A stretch of DNA of 64,000 nucleotides. Source: Nipponacmea schrenckii. Lineage: Eukaryota > Mollusca > Gastropoda > Lottiidae. Position 1 is the first letter of the stretch. The number at the start of each line of letters is the position of its first letter. The notes under the pieces are model-generated. The model had not been told where the DNA came from, did no database searches, and was given only the letters and a program-made list of their open reading frames with translations. The DNA lies in the NCBI GenBank assembly GCA_030562195.1, contig CM060200.1, positions 9,858,001 to 9,922,000 on the forward strand, read 5' to 3'. Shown here piece after piece: positions 12,501-25,157 of the stretch. A program made the position numbers and the translations under genes.

Positions 12501-13594
12501 AAAAAAAAAAAATGCATCTTTCCTTGAAATATAGAAATTTAACATCCTTTCCTTGAATTTTTCTAGGGGTTGGACTTTCACATGGCGATCGAGATCAGAA
12601 CCTATGGCCACCATTTGCTTGATGCCACTAAGCAAATAATGACATATTAAGTACCATATCAACTCTCAGTGAAATGGCAATAGTAGAAAATCCTTCTATG
12701 TATCATACCTTCATACTGAAACCAGGTGTGGCTGCTAGTTTTTCTTGCAGTGTTTTTGGAGGTGCCGTCTGTATTCTGACAGGTGGAATAACTGGAGTAT
12801 TACTGTCATTGCTAATTGTTTTGTTATTGGTACCAGAGGCTGAAGGTTTCTCTGTATGACCATTTGTTTTGTTCTGAGAACTAGTTGATAACATTCCATC
12901 TTTTATGATCTTGGCTATGAAAAAAATTTAAGGTTCAATATGAATTTTCATTTAAATTGACTTCAAAAAGTGAGTTCAATAGAACTACCGGTACACAACA
13001 TTAAATAATTATAGTGTGAATTTCAATCCAAAGCTGATTTCAAATAGTAAACTCAATAGTACCACAGACCATTACATAGTTTTCATTGTGAATTTTAATT
13101 CAAATTGATTTCAAATAGTTCTTACAAAAGAACAGACAACATTAGTTTAAGTTTAATTAGAAGTTATAGGCCCTAGCTCACTTCCTTAGAATAATTGGTC
13201 AAATCGTCACTTAGATATTTGAATATTATAAAAAACATTTTCAAACCACCTTGTTCAATTTGAAGTTTAAACATGGCCTTTCCTATTAGATAATATGAGA
13301 GGTACCGGTACATGTAATTCGACTGTTTATCAGCTTACAGCCAACTAAGCTTTAGAAAAAAATAAAATTAATTTCTCATTTGTTCAGGATTTAAATAGAT
13401 AAGAAGGGTACCTACGTTTTTTTACCCTGGGTGAATGTCTTATGTGACGTGGGGGAGCATGAATGGATACTGGTATAGCTGACTCAGAGGTACTCTGACA
13501 TGATGAGGTGTTTTCTGTAGAATTCTCCTGCATTTTACTGTCATTGTGTACATGCAGCTCAGTTTTTTTTAAAAATAGTCTCACATCATCTCTG
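7471..13594 (-). CDS. Asx: Additional sex combs / ASXL orthologue (N-terminus not found)
   Basis: Chromatin scaffold that, in known systems, pairs with BAP1/Calypso in the PR-DUB complex to remove ubiquitin from H2A. Exons on the minus strand, 5' to 3': about 13594-13416, 12914-12709, 12284-12167, 11284-11101, 10676-10600, 9571-7471. Phases agree where checked. The 11284-11101 exon carries the DEUBAD/ASXH core with the NEF motif ([18 protein letters not shown]). The next exon is the family's EFTPE...EQEKE segment. The long last exon has a Ser/Thr/Gln-rich body, three TLAQI(K/R)A motifs, and a C-terminal atypical PHD finger ([20 protein letters not shown]...CVTC). The HARE-HTH domain that opens ASXL proteins elsewhere was not found between 13.6 kb and the CCDC178 promoter. 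Identity is secure; the true 5' end is not. Confidence 0.93.
10075..10586. repeat. 22-bp minisatellite in Asx intron
   Basis: About 23 copies of ctatttcattcttgaactgaca, with a few 1-2 bp variants. It ends 14 bp from the donor of the 10676-10600 exon, so it sits right against the 5' splice site on the transcribed strand. Confidence 0.9.
11101..11284 (-). CDS. Asx: Asx DEUBAD/ASXH exon
   Basis: 184-bp exon with acceptor gtattttcag and donor GATG|gtaag. It encodes the conserved DEUBAD core: [20 protein letters not shown], then LLPECDKL, then the NEF loop and WRERLSDG. In the family this segment binds and activates the BAP1 deubiquitinase. All hallmark residues are present. Confidence 0.93.
11900..12166. 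repeat. Tandem copies of an Asx exon-intron junction
   Basis: About six degenerate ~40-bp units, each matching the last ~30 nt of the 12284-12167 exon plus its donor (plus-strand core ccttaagattaatattaaca with aggaaagaatct). On the minus strand several units keep an AAG|GTATG donor. They follow directly downstream of the real donor. Confidence 0.75.
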
Positions 13595-14084
13595 CTTGAA
13601 AAAAAAAAAGAATTGGAATGCTTATCTGTGGAGGGTAATGTTCTACAATATTGTATTGGAGAACTCTATGCAATAACAGTTCAGATCCAAGAACCATTCA
13701 ATTTCTACCAACTAAGGATCATCTTTTGACTAGGTTGTTGCATATTTTTGGCCATCAATTATCAAACAGTAAGTACTTAATTCAATCAAAGGAGTAAGAT
13801 TTGCAGAGGGGATTTTATCATTGAAAATTTAAAAGTGCCAAACATGAAGCCTCTTTAAAATGTTCATATGCATTGTGACTGGACAGTAGAAACTCATGTG
13901 CAAAAATTGAAACATTAAGGCATACTGGCACTTTAAATCCTTTGAATCTAGGCCTTATATTGTACTGGTACCTGTATTCACAATGTTTGTGTCCAAAATT
14001 TTATCATTTTACTTTGTGTTACATTGAAATAACACTTCTTTTCATCTAAAACATGCTAACCCTATGGTTACGGTACGGAATGTC
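13595..14084. other. Asx 5' intron or upstream sequence
   Basis: No exon was recognised on the minus strand, including no HARE-HTH-like frame. AT-rich and unique as far as can be seen. Confidence 0.4.
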
Positions 14085-14535
14085 AAAGTTCTTTTCAAGA
14101 ATTTCAATCAGTTGCCATCTCAAATTGTGCACTGAGTCAAAAATTCAGACGTTACACGTCATGTGATAGAATCAAACGAACCATCATTTTGTACTTTCAC
14201 GACCCAATAATGTTGGAATTTTGAATGCCACCTAATTTGAATGGTGACTGAGCGATTGAAATTCTTGATAAAAACTTTGGCGCCAGCATAGGGATGAAAT
14301 GAATGGTTTAGGGGATATTGATGGTATGATAGAACTACTCAAACATCTATCTTTCCAAATAAATTGAGGTTTGGTAGTTATTAGGATGGAAATACATTTA
14401 AAAACCCTGCACCCATGAAGGAAGGTGTGCAAAATCAATATTTGATGCTTAGTTTTTCTGAGTCTACCCCAGCCATATCTGTCTAAATAACTATCAGAGG
14501 TTCGGAAAAGATTAAGCAAGTTACGCCTTCTGACT
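14085..14535. repeat. Partial copy of palindromic MITE
   Basis: Shares with 15564-16482 the arm beginning 'gattgaaattcttga', the core (in reverse complement), and the outer right arm with 'ccccagccatatct'. The outer left arm is missing or strongly diverged. Non-coding. Confidence 0.6.
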
Positions 14536-14834
14536 AAGTGAGCTACAGCTTGATTTAAGTCTGAACAAATAATTCTGATCAGACTACCTAACAGAGTAGA
14601 TCTGGAGTCCAGAGAGAGCAGATGGATCTATTCTATCTTTTTATCATCGAATATCTCATTTATTGGAATTTGCAAGCTAAAGTGTGTAGAAATTAGGCTA
14701 CTCACTTGATTTATAATAGAATGCTATTTAAAGTTGAATTTGAAGAAAATATTCAGAAAATGTTCAATAAATTTCTTTGAATACAAAAATACGGTTACGT
14801 ACAAAATATAATAGTCAGAAACAATAACATATTT

Positions 14835-15120
14835 TGCGCATGCGTGAAATTATTTTGCAAATATTCCTTTTTGATGATGATTTTATGAGTTTGTCTTATA
14901 GAAATTGAATTTTGCTAATAGAAATGCATGTTTCTAACGAAATGTGTCCATGAAATATTACAAAGTTAACAATAAATGGTAGAATTCATGTGTAATAATT
15001 CCGACATGCGCAGTCAGATATCTATAACGGTGGAAATAACCTACTCTCAAAACCAAGCCATCTTCCATTTTTGTTGTTGACTTGTGGGAAATGTTGTTAT
15101 TTTCCGGAAATTGCCGAACT
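14835..15120. promoter_or_regulatory. Putative bidirectional promoter of Asx and CCDC178
   Basis: Between the two divergent genes. It contains an NRF1-like palindrome TGCGCATGCGTG (14835-14846), a second half-site CATGCGCAG (about 15004), and a TTTTCCGGAAA palindrome (about 15100), which fits ETS/STAT-type sites. NRF1 and ETS sites are typical of bidirectional housekeeping promoters in animals; activity here is inferred. Confidence 0.45.
15045..15068 (-). CDS. Asx: Candidate alternative first coding exon of Asx
   Basis: Minus-strand ATG at 15068-15066 begins MEDGLVLR and is followed by a possible donor AGA|GTAGGT. Joining it to the 13591 acceptor (aagcag|AGATG) keeps the Asx frame (R|RDDVRLF). 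If real, this transcript would lack the HARE-HTH domain. Support is only positional and by phase; it could be chance. Confidence 0.25.
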
Positions 15121-18100
15121 CTTCTGTATTTTTCCGACCGTAGAAACGCGAAAGCGTCAAAATGGCCTCCTTCAGTAAGTTTGTTATGTTTGAATTATTT
15201 ATTTTATATCTCGTGTTATTAAAATATTTTTTGATGTGTGGATTGAATTTATCTAGGCTTTGGTACGGGGCATGTTGTAGGATAAAAATGTTCAGTGTAA
15301 AATTCATTATATTTTGATTCTTCAAATGATAGCCTAGATCTAATCAGATCTTTTTATTTAATCTCAAGAAAATAGTTAATAATAGGCCTACATTACTAAG
15401 TTTCATGTACCGTACAGGAACATATCATATTCACTTATTATAAATAGCATACAGTAGCTAAATACGTTTATTATTGTCGTTTTTTACAAATATATTTTTC
15501 AACTTTGTACAATGACATAAAAGGAGAGGGTAGCTTACTATAGATCTAGTCACTTTTGATGCTAGTCTGAAACTAGCTGACTCTATATTTCCCAGCCTCT
15601 GATAGCTATTTGGACAGATTATGGCTGGGGGGAGAGTCCGAAAAACAAGACACCACAAACTTGTGGGGGTTTTAAACATAGGCCTATTTACATACCACGA
15701 ATCCAACAAACTTGGACTTGATCGCCGTAACATATATCTGTCCATTTGATACACATGTACTTGTGTATTTTTAGTATTTCAGACGAATTGTATATTGAGA
15801 TATTATGTATTTTCGATTTTTTTTTTTTTTTTTTTCCAATGTATTGCCCCATGGGCTGAATGTGAGACAGGACCATGTCCTTGTGTATTGGGCCTAATTC
15901 TGACCCATGTAAAATAAAGAGTTTATTATTATTATTATTATTAAACCTTAAATTTTTGGAAAGATGGATGTTTTTGTTATTCAATCATACCATCATTATC
16001 CCCCTACACCACTCATGTCACGCCTATGGTTGTGTCTAAGTTTTTTTCAAGAATTTTAATCGCTCAGTCACCATTTCACAATTACGCACGCATCCAAAAT
16101 TCTGACGTTAGTAAAAAAAATGAAAGTACAAGATGATGGTTCGTTTGCTTCTATCACATGACTATTTAACGACAGAATTGTTTAATGCGCACACAATTTG
16201 AGATGGCGTCTGAGTAATTGAAATTCTTGAAAAAAACTTTGATGCAACCAGAGGCTTGACATGAATGGTGAAAGGGGATAAGGATGGTATGACCTAACTA
16301 CCAAAGCATTAATCTTTCCAAATATATCCAGGTTTAGTGGATGTGAGTTATATACGTTTAAACCCCCGCACCCACAGTGTTGCAGAAAATTTTTTAGTGC
16401 CTAGGTTTTCTGACTCACCCCCAGCCATATCTATCCAAATAGCTATTAGAGGTTAGGAATAGAGTCAGCAAGTTTTGGACTAAGTTAGCCTGTTCCTTAA
16501 TCCTATTATGAATAATATAAATAAATATTGTTTATACACAATTTTTTTTTTCAGATATATAAATCTTATAAGAATATTTTTGATCAAAAAAAAGATGTAG
16601 AGATGTAAAAAGGAACACTTTTTAGGAACATATTGATAAAGAATCGAGATGGATTTTGTAAATAAAGTTGTCAAGATTGAGGAAGTGTCAAGAGTAAGGC
16701 AGTCTCCTGAACAAGATGACATACTTAGCTCACCATCAAAACCTCCATCTGTTAAATCAGGCATTATTGGTATGTTGAAACTTTTAAAATCACTGAAGTC
16801 TTGAAATTTTAGTTTTATTGGAATATGGCATTGTCCCGAATAAGAATACAACTAACTAGCCAAGTCAATACAAATTATTTTCCATTTTAAAGCTCACTAC
16901 CAATTGGAATGGATTTATAATTCAAAGTCTCTAACTTGGCTAATCAATCAGAGAAAATTCATAAGTTGAATTTACCTGGCGTCCTTGCTATTAAACAGAA
17001 TCCATCAATAATATAATAAATTCCTAAAGGAATTCCTTGTGAACTATTGAAATAAGCTTAATAAAGTTAATTCTTTCAATTAATACTGAAGTTTTATAGT
17101 TAATTATTTACCGGACAGATAGATTCTGATAGTTTAAATACAGGTTGAATGATGAACATAGACTGATTTTGGACAATGTAGACTGATTTTTGGACAACGT
17201 AGACTGATTTTTGGACAACATAGACTGAATTTTGGACAACATAGACTGCTTTTGGACAAGAACATAGACTTATTTTAGACAAGAACATAGAATGATTTTA
17301 GACAAGAACATAGACTGATTTTGGACAACAAAGACTGATTTTAGACAAGAACATAGACTGATTTTGAACAAGAACATAGACTGATTTTGGACAAAAATTC
17401 TTTGTTTATTCTGCCTTTATGCAAACAGCAGTACTCAATCTTTGTTTGTCTTTAAGAGAAACGAGTATCATATCAAGGGCAACACAATTTGTACCGCCCT
17501 TCAATGAACTGTAATGATTATGACTATTTAAAGTTTATAGGCATTATTAAAAGGACATGCTTGCTATTTTCTTGGATATATGAAAATAGTCTTCAGATGA
17601 AAGCTTACTAGAAATGCAAGAAAATCGCATAATTCGATCAAAATTAATTCAAACAATTTAGTGATTTTACTTTGAAAATCTACGTGTGTCAAGAATTATT
17701 TGCGTTTGAAAGGCTCAAAGTTCGATGGTGAACTTGCTGTTTTCTGAGACTTAGGTACCAGAAATTGGTGAATTGTTCCCCTAAACAATAATCTTTCATA
17801 TAATATGTAAAATTTGATATCATTCTTATATTTGTAGATGCTGTATATCCCATGCCAGAAAATTGGCCAAAAATACCACAGTTAGATGGACGTAGAAGTT
17901 GTGAGTTGACGAAATCCACTTTACCTTGTGTAAACAAAGCAGTATCTCATTTAGAATTACTTCAGAACTCAATACATCAATGGTTTCAGCATTCAGCAGA
18001 AGAAATCAAGAGCAATAAATCCAGCAGACCTCAGTCTGAAGTCTCCGTTCAAGTCCCAGGTAATATGCTGCTTTTATTGCAGGAATCCTTTTTTTTCTGG

Positions 18101-21100
18101 GATACCATTAATATAAGAGTAATATGGTGACCAGCTGTAATTCTGCTAGTCATATCACTGTACAGAATGGGATTAGCCTGAGGCTTGTCTCTTATTTAGT
18201 ACAATTGAATCGACATAGAATTTTTATTTTTCCACATAAAACTTTATAGAATCCCTCTATAATCCAATAAATCCATGAAATTAAGTATCAATCCATTCTG
18301 CTAAGTAATTTTAGAATACATACTTAGTTAAATGGATATATTGCATTAGATAGAGATTCTATTCTTTATTCATGGCACCTTTTAATTCTAGTTAAGTAAA
18401 TAAGCGGTTAGTAATAATAGTAAAAAAAATTTGATGTGTATAATATTGATATATAGGTCAAGTTATTGCCCTTTTCTTCTGTAATTTAGTACTGTATGTA
18501 TGTATGTAATCCAATTATTATAGTGTAGTAGATTGTAACAATTGCTGTGTTTTCACAGTCTGTGAAAGTGAGAGGTTTTTGGCTGTGATTCACTCTTGAT
18601 GATATGTTTGCCACTGATCATATCAAATTACTTTAAGAATTTTGTTATGTCTAGTTTTCAATAGCTAATTCATTTTCACATTTTCTATTTTCAGTACCAC
18701 CAAAGAAACAGTTGAGATTTTTGGATGAAAGGGAAGCAACTCCTAGTAAGAAGTCTGAAACTGCCAGCACTGTTTCTAGATCTACTACAATAACACCAGA
18801 ATCACAACAGTTATCTATACAAGGTGTTGGTGGTAGACTAGATGAAAGTAAGTAGACTTGATGAAGTTTTCGATCATCAGAATTAGCTGAATCAGGAGAA
18901 GAAATGACATAACCTTGTTTTTGTTTGCTTTTGGCCATTCATTCTTTGTTGTTTTAAACCTAGGTCCATACTATGTTGAAGACACTGTAGAGGATGTAAG
19001 TTTGCCATATCTAGGTGGTGAGGATGTTATAGAAGAAGTAATAGTATTATTAGCTCGATTAGAGAAAGATAGACAAGAAACAGAAGCAGAGTGGAAGAGA
19101 GAACAGGAAAAAGTTTCCACCCTAACTGAAAAGATTGATAAATTATGTTTAAAGAGACTAAAAGAACTTCCTGCTATTGTTCAAAGAGGTAAGAAATTTG
19201 TTGCATAAGATATATTTAGGTTTGGTCGATTGTTTGAACTTTTGTTTTTTTGTTGTAGAGAAAAGGTTCAAAATTGATTGTTTTCTCTCTTCTAAATCCA
19301 TTTTGCATTTAGATGCTGTCCATCAGGAAAATCCAACATGGATGATCAGAGAACTGTATACGTATGCATTATATTTTCTTTGTTCATTGTAATAGCGTTA
19401 TTCTCATGGATTTTTTTATTTTTTTTTTTTGGTACACAGAACACGAAGCATGTATACTGGATTTAAATGAACTACAATGGCATGTAGCCTACTGTAGTCG
19501 AAGTGAAACTAGAATTAAAGATAGAAAGGAGATAGCTGAAGTATTAAATGCCAGATTAAAGGAAGATATAGATTTTGTCAAGAGGCACATGTAAGTGTAG
19601 ACTTAGTGTAGTGCGCATTAGTGTGAATATATTGATGAGACTGCTTTATGAACTTCAAAATTGTTTTGCTAGCATATGACTTTGTTATGTCTAGAATCAT
19701 TATTGGTTCATTACAGAATGTTTTTGCAAGCATATAAGGGCTATATAATCATATCCAAACCACAACCCCATTTGTCTTACTTCTTCGTCCATGGTAAGGG
19801 AAATTATGCATTCATAGCTAATTGTCCAATCACAATTTGGCCAAAGAATGTTTTAAGGAAATCTAAGCCTATCAATAAAATCACTTGTTAAAGACGCTTT
19901 GTTCTCATTTTCACATCTACATAATGAAGTGTAGTAAGTTTAGTTTAATATGAGTTAATAATAAACCTATATTTGGGATACATTGGGGCTATATAAGAAA
20001 TTGATATTATAAGAAAGGTATCCTTGAAATATTTGCGTACCCAGTGAACTCGCTCTATTTGTGTCTTCCTCATAAAATACAAAAATGTGAATTAGACAAC
20101 AAATTTACTGATATGTAAATGATTTATAGCTGTAGCTGTTTTAAAAATTATTGACTTTCTTTGTCTGTTATTTAGTCCATTAGTGCAAGAGAAATTATTG
20201 TTGGAACTGGAAGCTATGGATAAAATTAAAGAGGCTCAACAAGAGGTAGGCTTTATGCAGTATATCTTTTCTTACATCAGCCTAAAATACTTTATATATG
20301 TATATTTCCTTCAGCACAATTTCCTTTTAGTCTTGAAAGTTCAATACTGAAAGTTTGATATTCTAATATCAATAAGGCATGGCCTTGAATGAGAGCCCAG
20401 ACTAGGGCTATTGATAATAATGACAATTACGCAAATAATGTCATTCATTGATAAATTCAGACGTCATAAATAGTGTGTGACATCACAAAACGCCCTATCA
20501 ACGTAATTTCACCGGCAAGAGAAGACAACTCTTATATGAGATAAACTTGTTTATGGAAATCCCTCATAGAGCATTCAGGAAAAATTAAGATTAAACGTAA
20601 GGTGTTATTAGAGGGTACGAAACATCCATTTTAGTGTTTGCGATAGAAATGTAATTTATTTTAAGAATTCCAGAATATTCACTTCGAGACTACCTTGATT
20701 GACTGTGACCTAGCTGTAAACAAACATGGCAGCCCCCATGGCTGCCATCTTTTTTCTCACTTTTTTTTGACTACCAGCGGTGCAGAATTCTTCTGATGCA
20801 TATACATGCTTTGCTGTCGAGAGAGCTGTGCTCTCATATTATATTTTTGCATCTTTAGTTAACATGAATATTGAAGGTTGTAATTGAAGACTTCAAGTCT
20901 GACTTTTGATTGGTTTTCATTTAAATGCTGACATTTTAGACCAATCAAATTCCCCCAACTACTTTCCACAAGCAATGCTTTTGATCATATATATATGTAA
21001 GCTTACGTTACATCACATGACTATGAAATGCTGCTGATATGCACTAATGGTTAATTAAAATTTGTATTAGTGTTTAAAGCAACTATCAAGCTTGTCAGCA

Positions 21101-24100
21101 TTTTGAAGTTACAGATCAACTTCAAATACCCATCATGAAGTTGTTAAAAAAAAAAAAAAACGGAAGAACTGGCTATATGATCCAATAGACTTTATTCACT
21201 CCTTTTTTTTTGAGACACTGAAAGCAAGGTTCATAATGCAACTTATGTCAGTTCTGTTGTAAAATATGATGATGTTTAAGTCATTGGAATTGCTTGTTTG
21301 CATTATAAGCCTCTTTCTGGATTCTATATGGCTGACACGTCAATAAGGTCTATTGTGTTTTACTTTTTCAGACTAATAATGAATTAGATATGACCAAACA
21401 GAGACAAACTAAAACTGAAATTAAGAATCTAGAGGCTAATAATAAAGCTGAAACAGAACGAGGTCATATTAAACAAGAATTAGATACAGTTAAGGATCAT
21501 CTTAGTCAAATTAAGTAAGTATTTGCTTTAGTTAGTACAGAAATAAAAAAATCAGAGCTCTTCAACACATCAAAAACAAATACATATTTCTACTGTGCTC
21601 ACAGATGCAGGTGAATCTTGTATTAGGGGAAGAGGTAATTAATATTCAAAATGTCATTTTCAAATCAGCCTATCAACAGGCTGTACATGTAGTTTTATCA
21701 CAAAGCTTATGGCTTAAATACATCTATTATTTATTTTTTAAGGAATTCAATTGAAACAGTGACATGATAAATTTCTATCCAAATATATTTCAGTGATGAA
21801 TTAGAAGCAGCTAAAATGACCTACAGTGCTTACACACAACAAGTAGATGATATAAAACAAAAATTAACAGACAATACTCAAGAACTGTTAATATTGGAAG
21901 TCAAAAGGGAGAATGCGCGTGATTCTGCTGAAAATCATACCCAGAAGGTAAGGCAGTCTGGAATATTTAAGGAAGTTGATATTCATATATATTCTTAAAA
22001 AGTGTTTTCAAAAATCAACATGAACAATATTTATCACAACAGTATTATTGCCAGTTTCATAATTTATGAAGTACGATATGTGATTAATATTATAAAGTGG
22101 GATTGGAAAAATGATTTGAACTTGTAGCATAGGTTAATAACAATGTGAATTATTTTCTTTAAATGACATATACTTACATTTACTCATGCACCATGTTCAC
22201 AAAAAAACATGGCTGCCCTTTAAATTGGCTACTCAATTAAAATTGATGGTAGTAAGGAATTTAGTTTTCACATGAACATATTTACGTTGGTCTTATTTGT
22301 AACACACTAGGGCATTTTTGCATAAGGTGAAAAGGTTTTGACATAGAATGATATGGCCTGTAAAAGGGCATGGAAGAAAGGACAATATGCATGACTGATT
22401 TTATGCTAGTGAAATTGTTTCCCAGATGGAATGATTCCAAAGCCAATTTCATATACCATACACACTCGTTCAAGATTCTCTATAACATTTCATAAAAACT
22501 TTCCGCAATAAGCTTATACTTTGTCTGATTCTTGAAATAGTTTTTACTGATTTTAAAATTAAGAGATAGATAACATGTTACAGTTACATTAGTGTATTGT
22601 CATGAATAGTCCTAGAATCAGGTGCCATGTGATTCTGGGGTAAATCTGAGGTTAATAATTGTTTATTATTCCAAACTAGGTAAAAGAATATCACGAAGAC
22701 ATTGATAAAACTGCTGTAGAATTTAATAGATTACAGAATGAAAATATCTTCTTAGAGAAAGAGTTACAAACAACTGTAAGTATGTCATCAAGAAAAAAAG
22801 TGGTTCTAATTGGAAACAGTAGATATTAGATGAATTGTCAAGAAGGGCCAAAACAATTTCAGAGAGGAAGTGAAGGGGTGACACATGCCATTCTTTCATT
22901 ATCTAGAATGATAAAGTGTGAGGGCCAAAGCTTGACCAGTTTCTTTTTTTGGAAGTTTGACATTTCATATGAATACCATTGACCATTACAATTTTATTGG
23001 CTGACCCAACTGGTCATGAACTGTCATACTTATTGACTAGTTGACACTATCATTGAAAATTAAACTAATACTTCTCAATGGGTATATGCATATATAATGC
23101 AAAATTAAGGTAAGTGGAATTTTTGTGCTGATTAGTGTTATAGACAGCTTAAATTGAGCTCAAACAATAGGGAAAACATGGGAAAGAAAGTCAGAAATAT
23201 GCCTGATCAAAACTACAAAAAGATTCTTATGAAGATATTCCTTTTATAGAAAAAGCGTATAGCTCATGATACAAGTAAACTTCATGCTACCATCAAACAG
23301 TTAGAAGGTAAAATTAGAGCTCTTCATTTACGAAACCAGGAGGCTAAAATGGAGATACAAGATGCAGAAGATAAAATTGAGAAATGGTTAGAAACCTTTT
23401 GTAATCCTTTAAGATTTGATTTTGTATTTTCCATGTTTCTAATTAAACTACAACATCTTCTTATTTAAAATAAAAGGATGCCAACTTCAGTTAAGGCATG
23501 GATTGAAAATCTATTTGGTAAAGTAACACATTGATTTCAATGAAATTTGGAATTTTAGTTTGGAGCAAGTCATTTTGATTCAATCCACCCATTAGTTCAG
23601 AAAATGAATTTTTTTCGATCCATAGCTTTGGAAGACTGAACAGTCCAGTAATCAGACGTCTTAATTCTTAATCCTTAGTCTGTAATGCTTAATCCACACT
23701 CTTAGCATTGCTTTCCTCTCCATGACCATTCATCAAGTACACTTTTTTTTTTAGTAAAAAACAGAAAGTTGCTGATGAAAAGAATATGGTGAGAATTTCA
23801 AAAGAGATTTCCAGAACAGAAGGTATAATGCTTACAACATTAGAAGAATACAATGCAGTGTTATCTACCAATTTGATGGTCAAGGACTTACTATCTAGCG
23901 AAGAAGAGAAGATCTTTAAATCTGAAGAGACCTTGAAGGTTGGTATAATGTCCAACCAGATACACATAAAAAGGATAGAAATCCTCTTTACCTTTCATTT
24001 GATATATTTAGGCAATTGATCAAATGTATTTGTTCAAATCATTGGCATATTTTCCAATAATATTCAAATTAAAGCAATATTGTACTACTCTTTGTGTAAT

Positions 24101-24723
24101 CAGGGCCTCTATTTTTTGTCCCGTTTGATGCATCTTATATGCGCACCATCTTAACCTATGATAGGATTGAACCCAACCTCCAGGTAAGCAAATAAGTACT
24201 TAACCATTGAAGCCACTTCTGCTACTTCAACCTTTTTTTCTTATACTCAAGTCAGCAAACATCACACAGTTTGCAATTTAAACATATTTGGCAACAACAG
24301 AATTAGAACCACTTTCTTGCATTAACTACAGAGGAGAACTCAAAATCCAAAAGACTCATGTTAGGATAGATCCCTACAACATTAGTTTAGCAGACAGAAG
24401 TCTAGGCCACTTTGCCACCACAAAGATGATATCATACTGGTCCATGTAAGCCATTTCAGGTACTAATGTGTGATCCTTGGTCATCTCTCACCAGTCATCA
24501 CCATATTCCCCTCTGTTAGCTCAACATCTTATTCAGAGAGTCCATATATTATAATGATTTCTTTTGACCAATTTGTCTGTTTGGTTTGTAGAGTGCTATA
24601 GATACTCTGACCAGACAAGTAAAAGATGAAATACACAATAGAACTGTGTTACAATCTAGAATCAACTCAGACAGTACAGAAATAGAGAAAACAAGAGTAG
24701 AATCGGCTAAAAAGCAGGACAAG
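15075..24723 (+). CDS. CCDC178: CCDC178 orthologue (3' end not found)
   Basis: Coiled-coil protein of poorly known function. Exons: 5' UTR to 15174; 16555-16769 (ATG at 16649, MDFVNKVVKIEE); 17838-18059; 18695-18847; 18964-19188; 19440-19590; 20176-20245; 21372-21514; 21794-21947; 22680-22775; 23250-23386; 23755-23938; 24592-24723. Early junction phases were checked and agree. Two blocks match vertebrate CCDC178: RRSC...PCVNKAVSH in exon 3, and LKELPAIVQ|REHEACILDLNELQWH across the 19188/19440 junction. The rest is heptad-rich coiled coil. About 590 residues are covered, against about 870 in human, so roughly the last quarter is missing beyond a donor at 24724. The start of exon 1 is not defined. 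The convergent downstream region is transposons and a gap. Confidence 0.85.
15564..16482. mobile_element. Long-TIR palindromic MITE with nested LINE tail
   Basis: Left arm (agtctgaaactagctgactc...) and right arm (...gaatagagtcagcaagtttt) are inverted copies several hundred bp long, with 'atagctatttgga' and 'ccccagccat' blocks mirrored. The left arm is interrupted by the retroposon tail at about 15690-15945. It lies in the first intron of CCDC178 and has no coding capacity. Confidence 0.6.
15690..15945 (+). mobile_element. 3' tail of a non-LTR-type retroposon
   Basis: Nearly identical to 56510-56758: 'cttgatcgccg...', a poly-T run, 'tgccccatgggctgaatgtg', then AATAAA and a (TTA)n end. A polyadenylation signal followed by a TTA/ATT microsatellite is typical of LINE/RTE-like 3' ends. 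No ORF remains. Confidence 0.55.
17130..17400. repeat. ~21-bp tandem repeat in CCDC178 intron
   Basis: About 12 copies of 'catagactgattttggacaa' with a variable aa/gaa linker, in the intron between 16769 and 17838. Confidence 0.8.
24100..24260 (-). repeat. Degenerate tRNA-derived SINE fragment
   Basis: The minus strand has a perfect B-box GGTTCAATCC (rc at about 24164-24173) and a poor A-box-like TGGCTTCAATGG about 50 nt away on the expected side. It lies in a CCDC178 intron. Confidence 0.3.
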
Positions 24724-25079
24724 GTCGGTAGCATTCTTTGATCATTAGTGGAAATATTCAAAGACATTATCATAATATTTGTAAAATTGAAAAGTAGGAT
24801 TTTCCTACACCAGTTGTTAGGGTGGGGCCCTCAGAACCACTAAAAGCCTCTCTCTTCTTCTATTCAATGATTGTTTAATTTACAAAAACGAATAGATTTT
24901 GGCACCTCAGAATCAACAGAAATACGTTCTCTCGGCTTCTATCAGCTTCTAGTTCTCAAAATTGCCTGAAGTAAGGGGAGACCCAATAAAAAAACTTAAG
25001 CACCAAGCACCAATTCTGTCCTGATTGGGGCTGCCTGAAGATTAAATAATTTTGATTTGAATCCTAAGTGGTTGCAAAC

Positions 25080-25157
25080 TATGGTACAGTTGGTAAGAGC
25101 TTTGAATTCTTGACTTCATAAACTTGAAATTGTGATTGTGGGTTCTATTCTCAAGTG
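25080..25157 (+). repeat. Truncated tRNA-like SINE fragment next to LTR
   Basis: A-box match TGGTACAGTTG, then a B-box-like GGTTCTATTC at suitable spacing, cut off by the LTR start at about 25158. Short and diverged. Confidence 0.35.

Noticed and set aside
14085..16482. Core of the palindromic MITE appears inverted between its two copies, suggesting a switchable inversion
   Set aside because: Because the arms are symmetrical, simple insertion in opposite orientation looks the same; no evidence for a recombinase.
19313..19371. A possible CCDC178 exon (DAVHQENPTWMIRELYT) with an apparent tttag acceptor and a GT
   Set aside because: The exon ending at 19188 joins directly and in frame to the one at 19440, recreating the conserved VQREHEAC block, so an exon between would break the family pattern.
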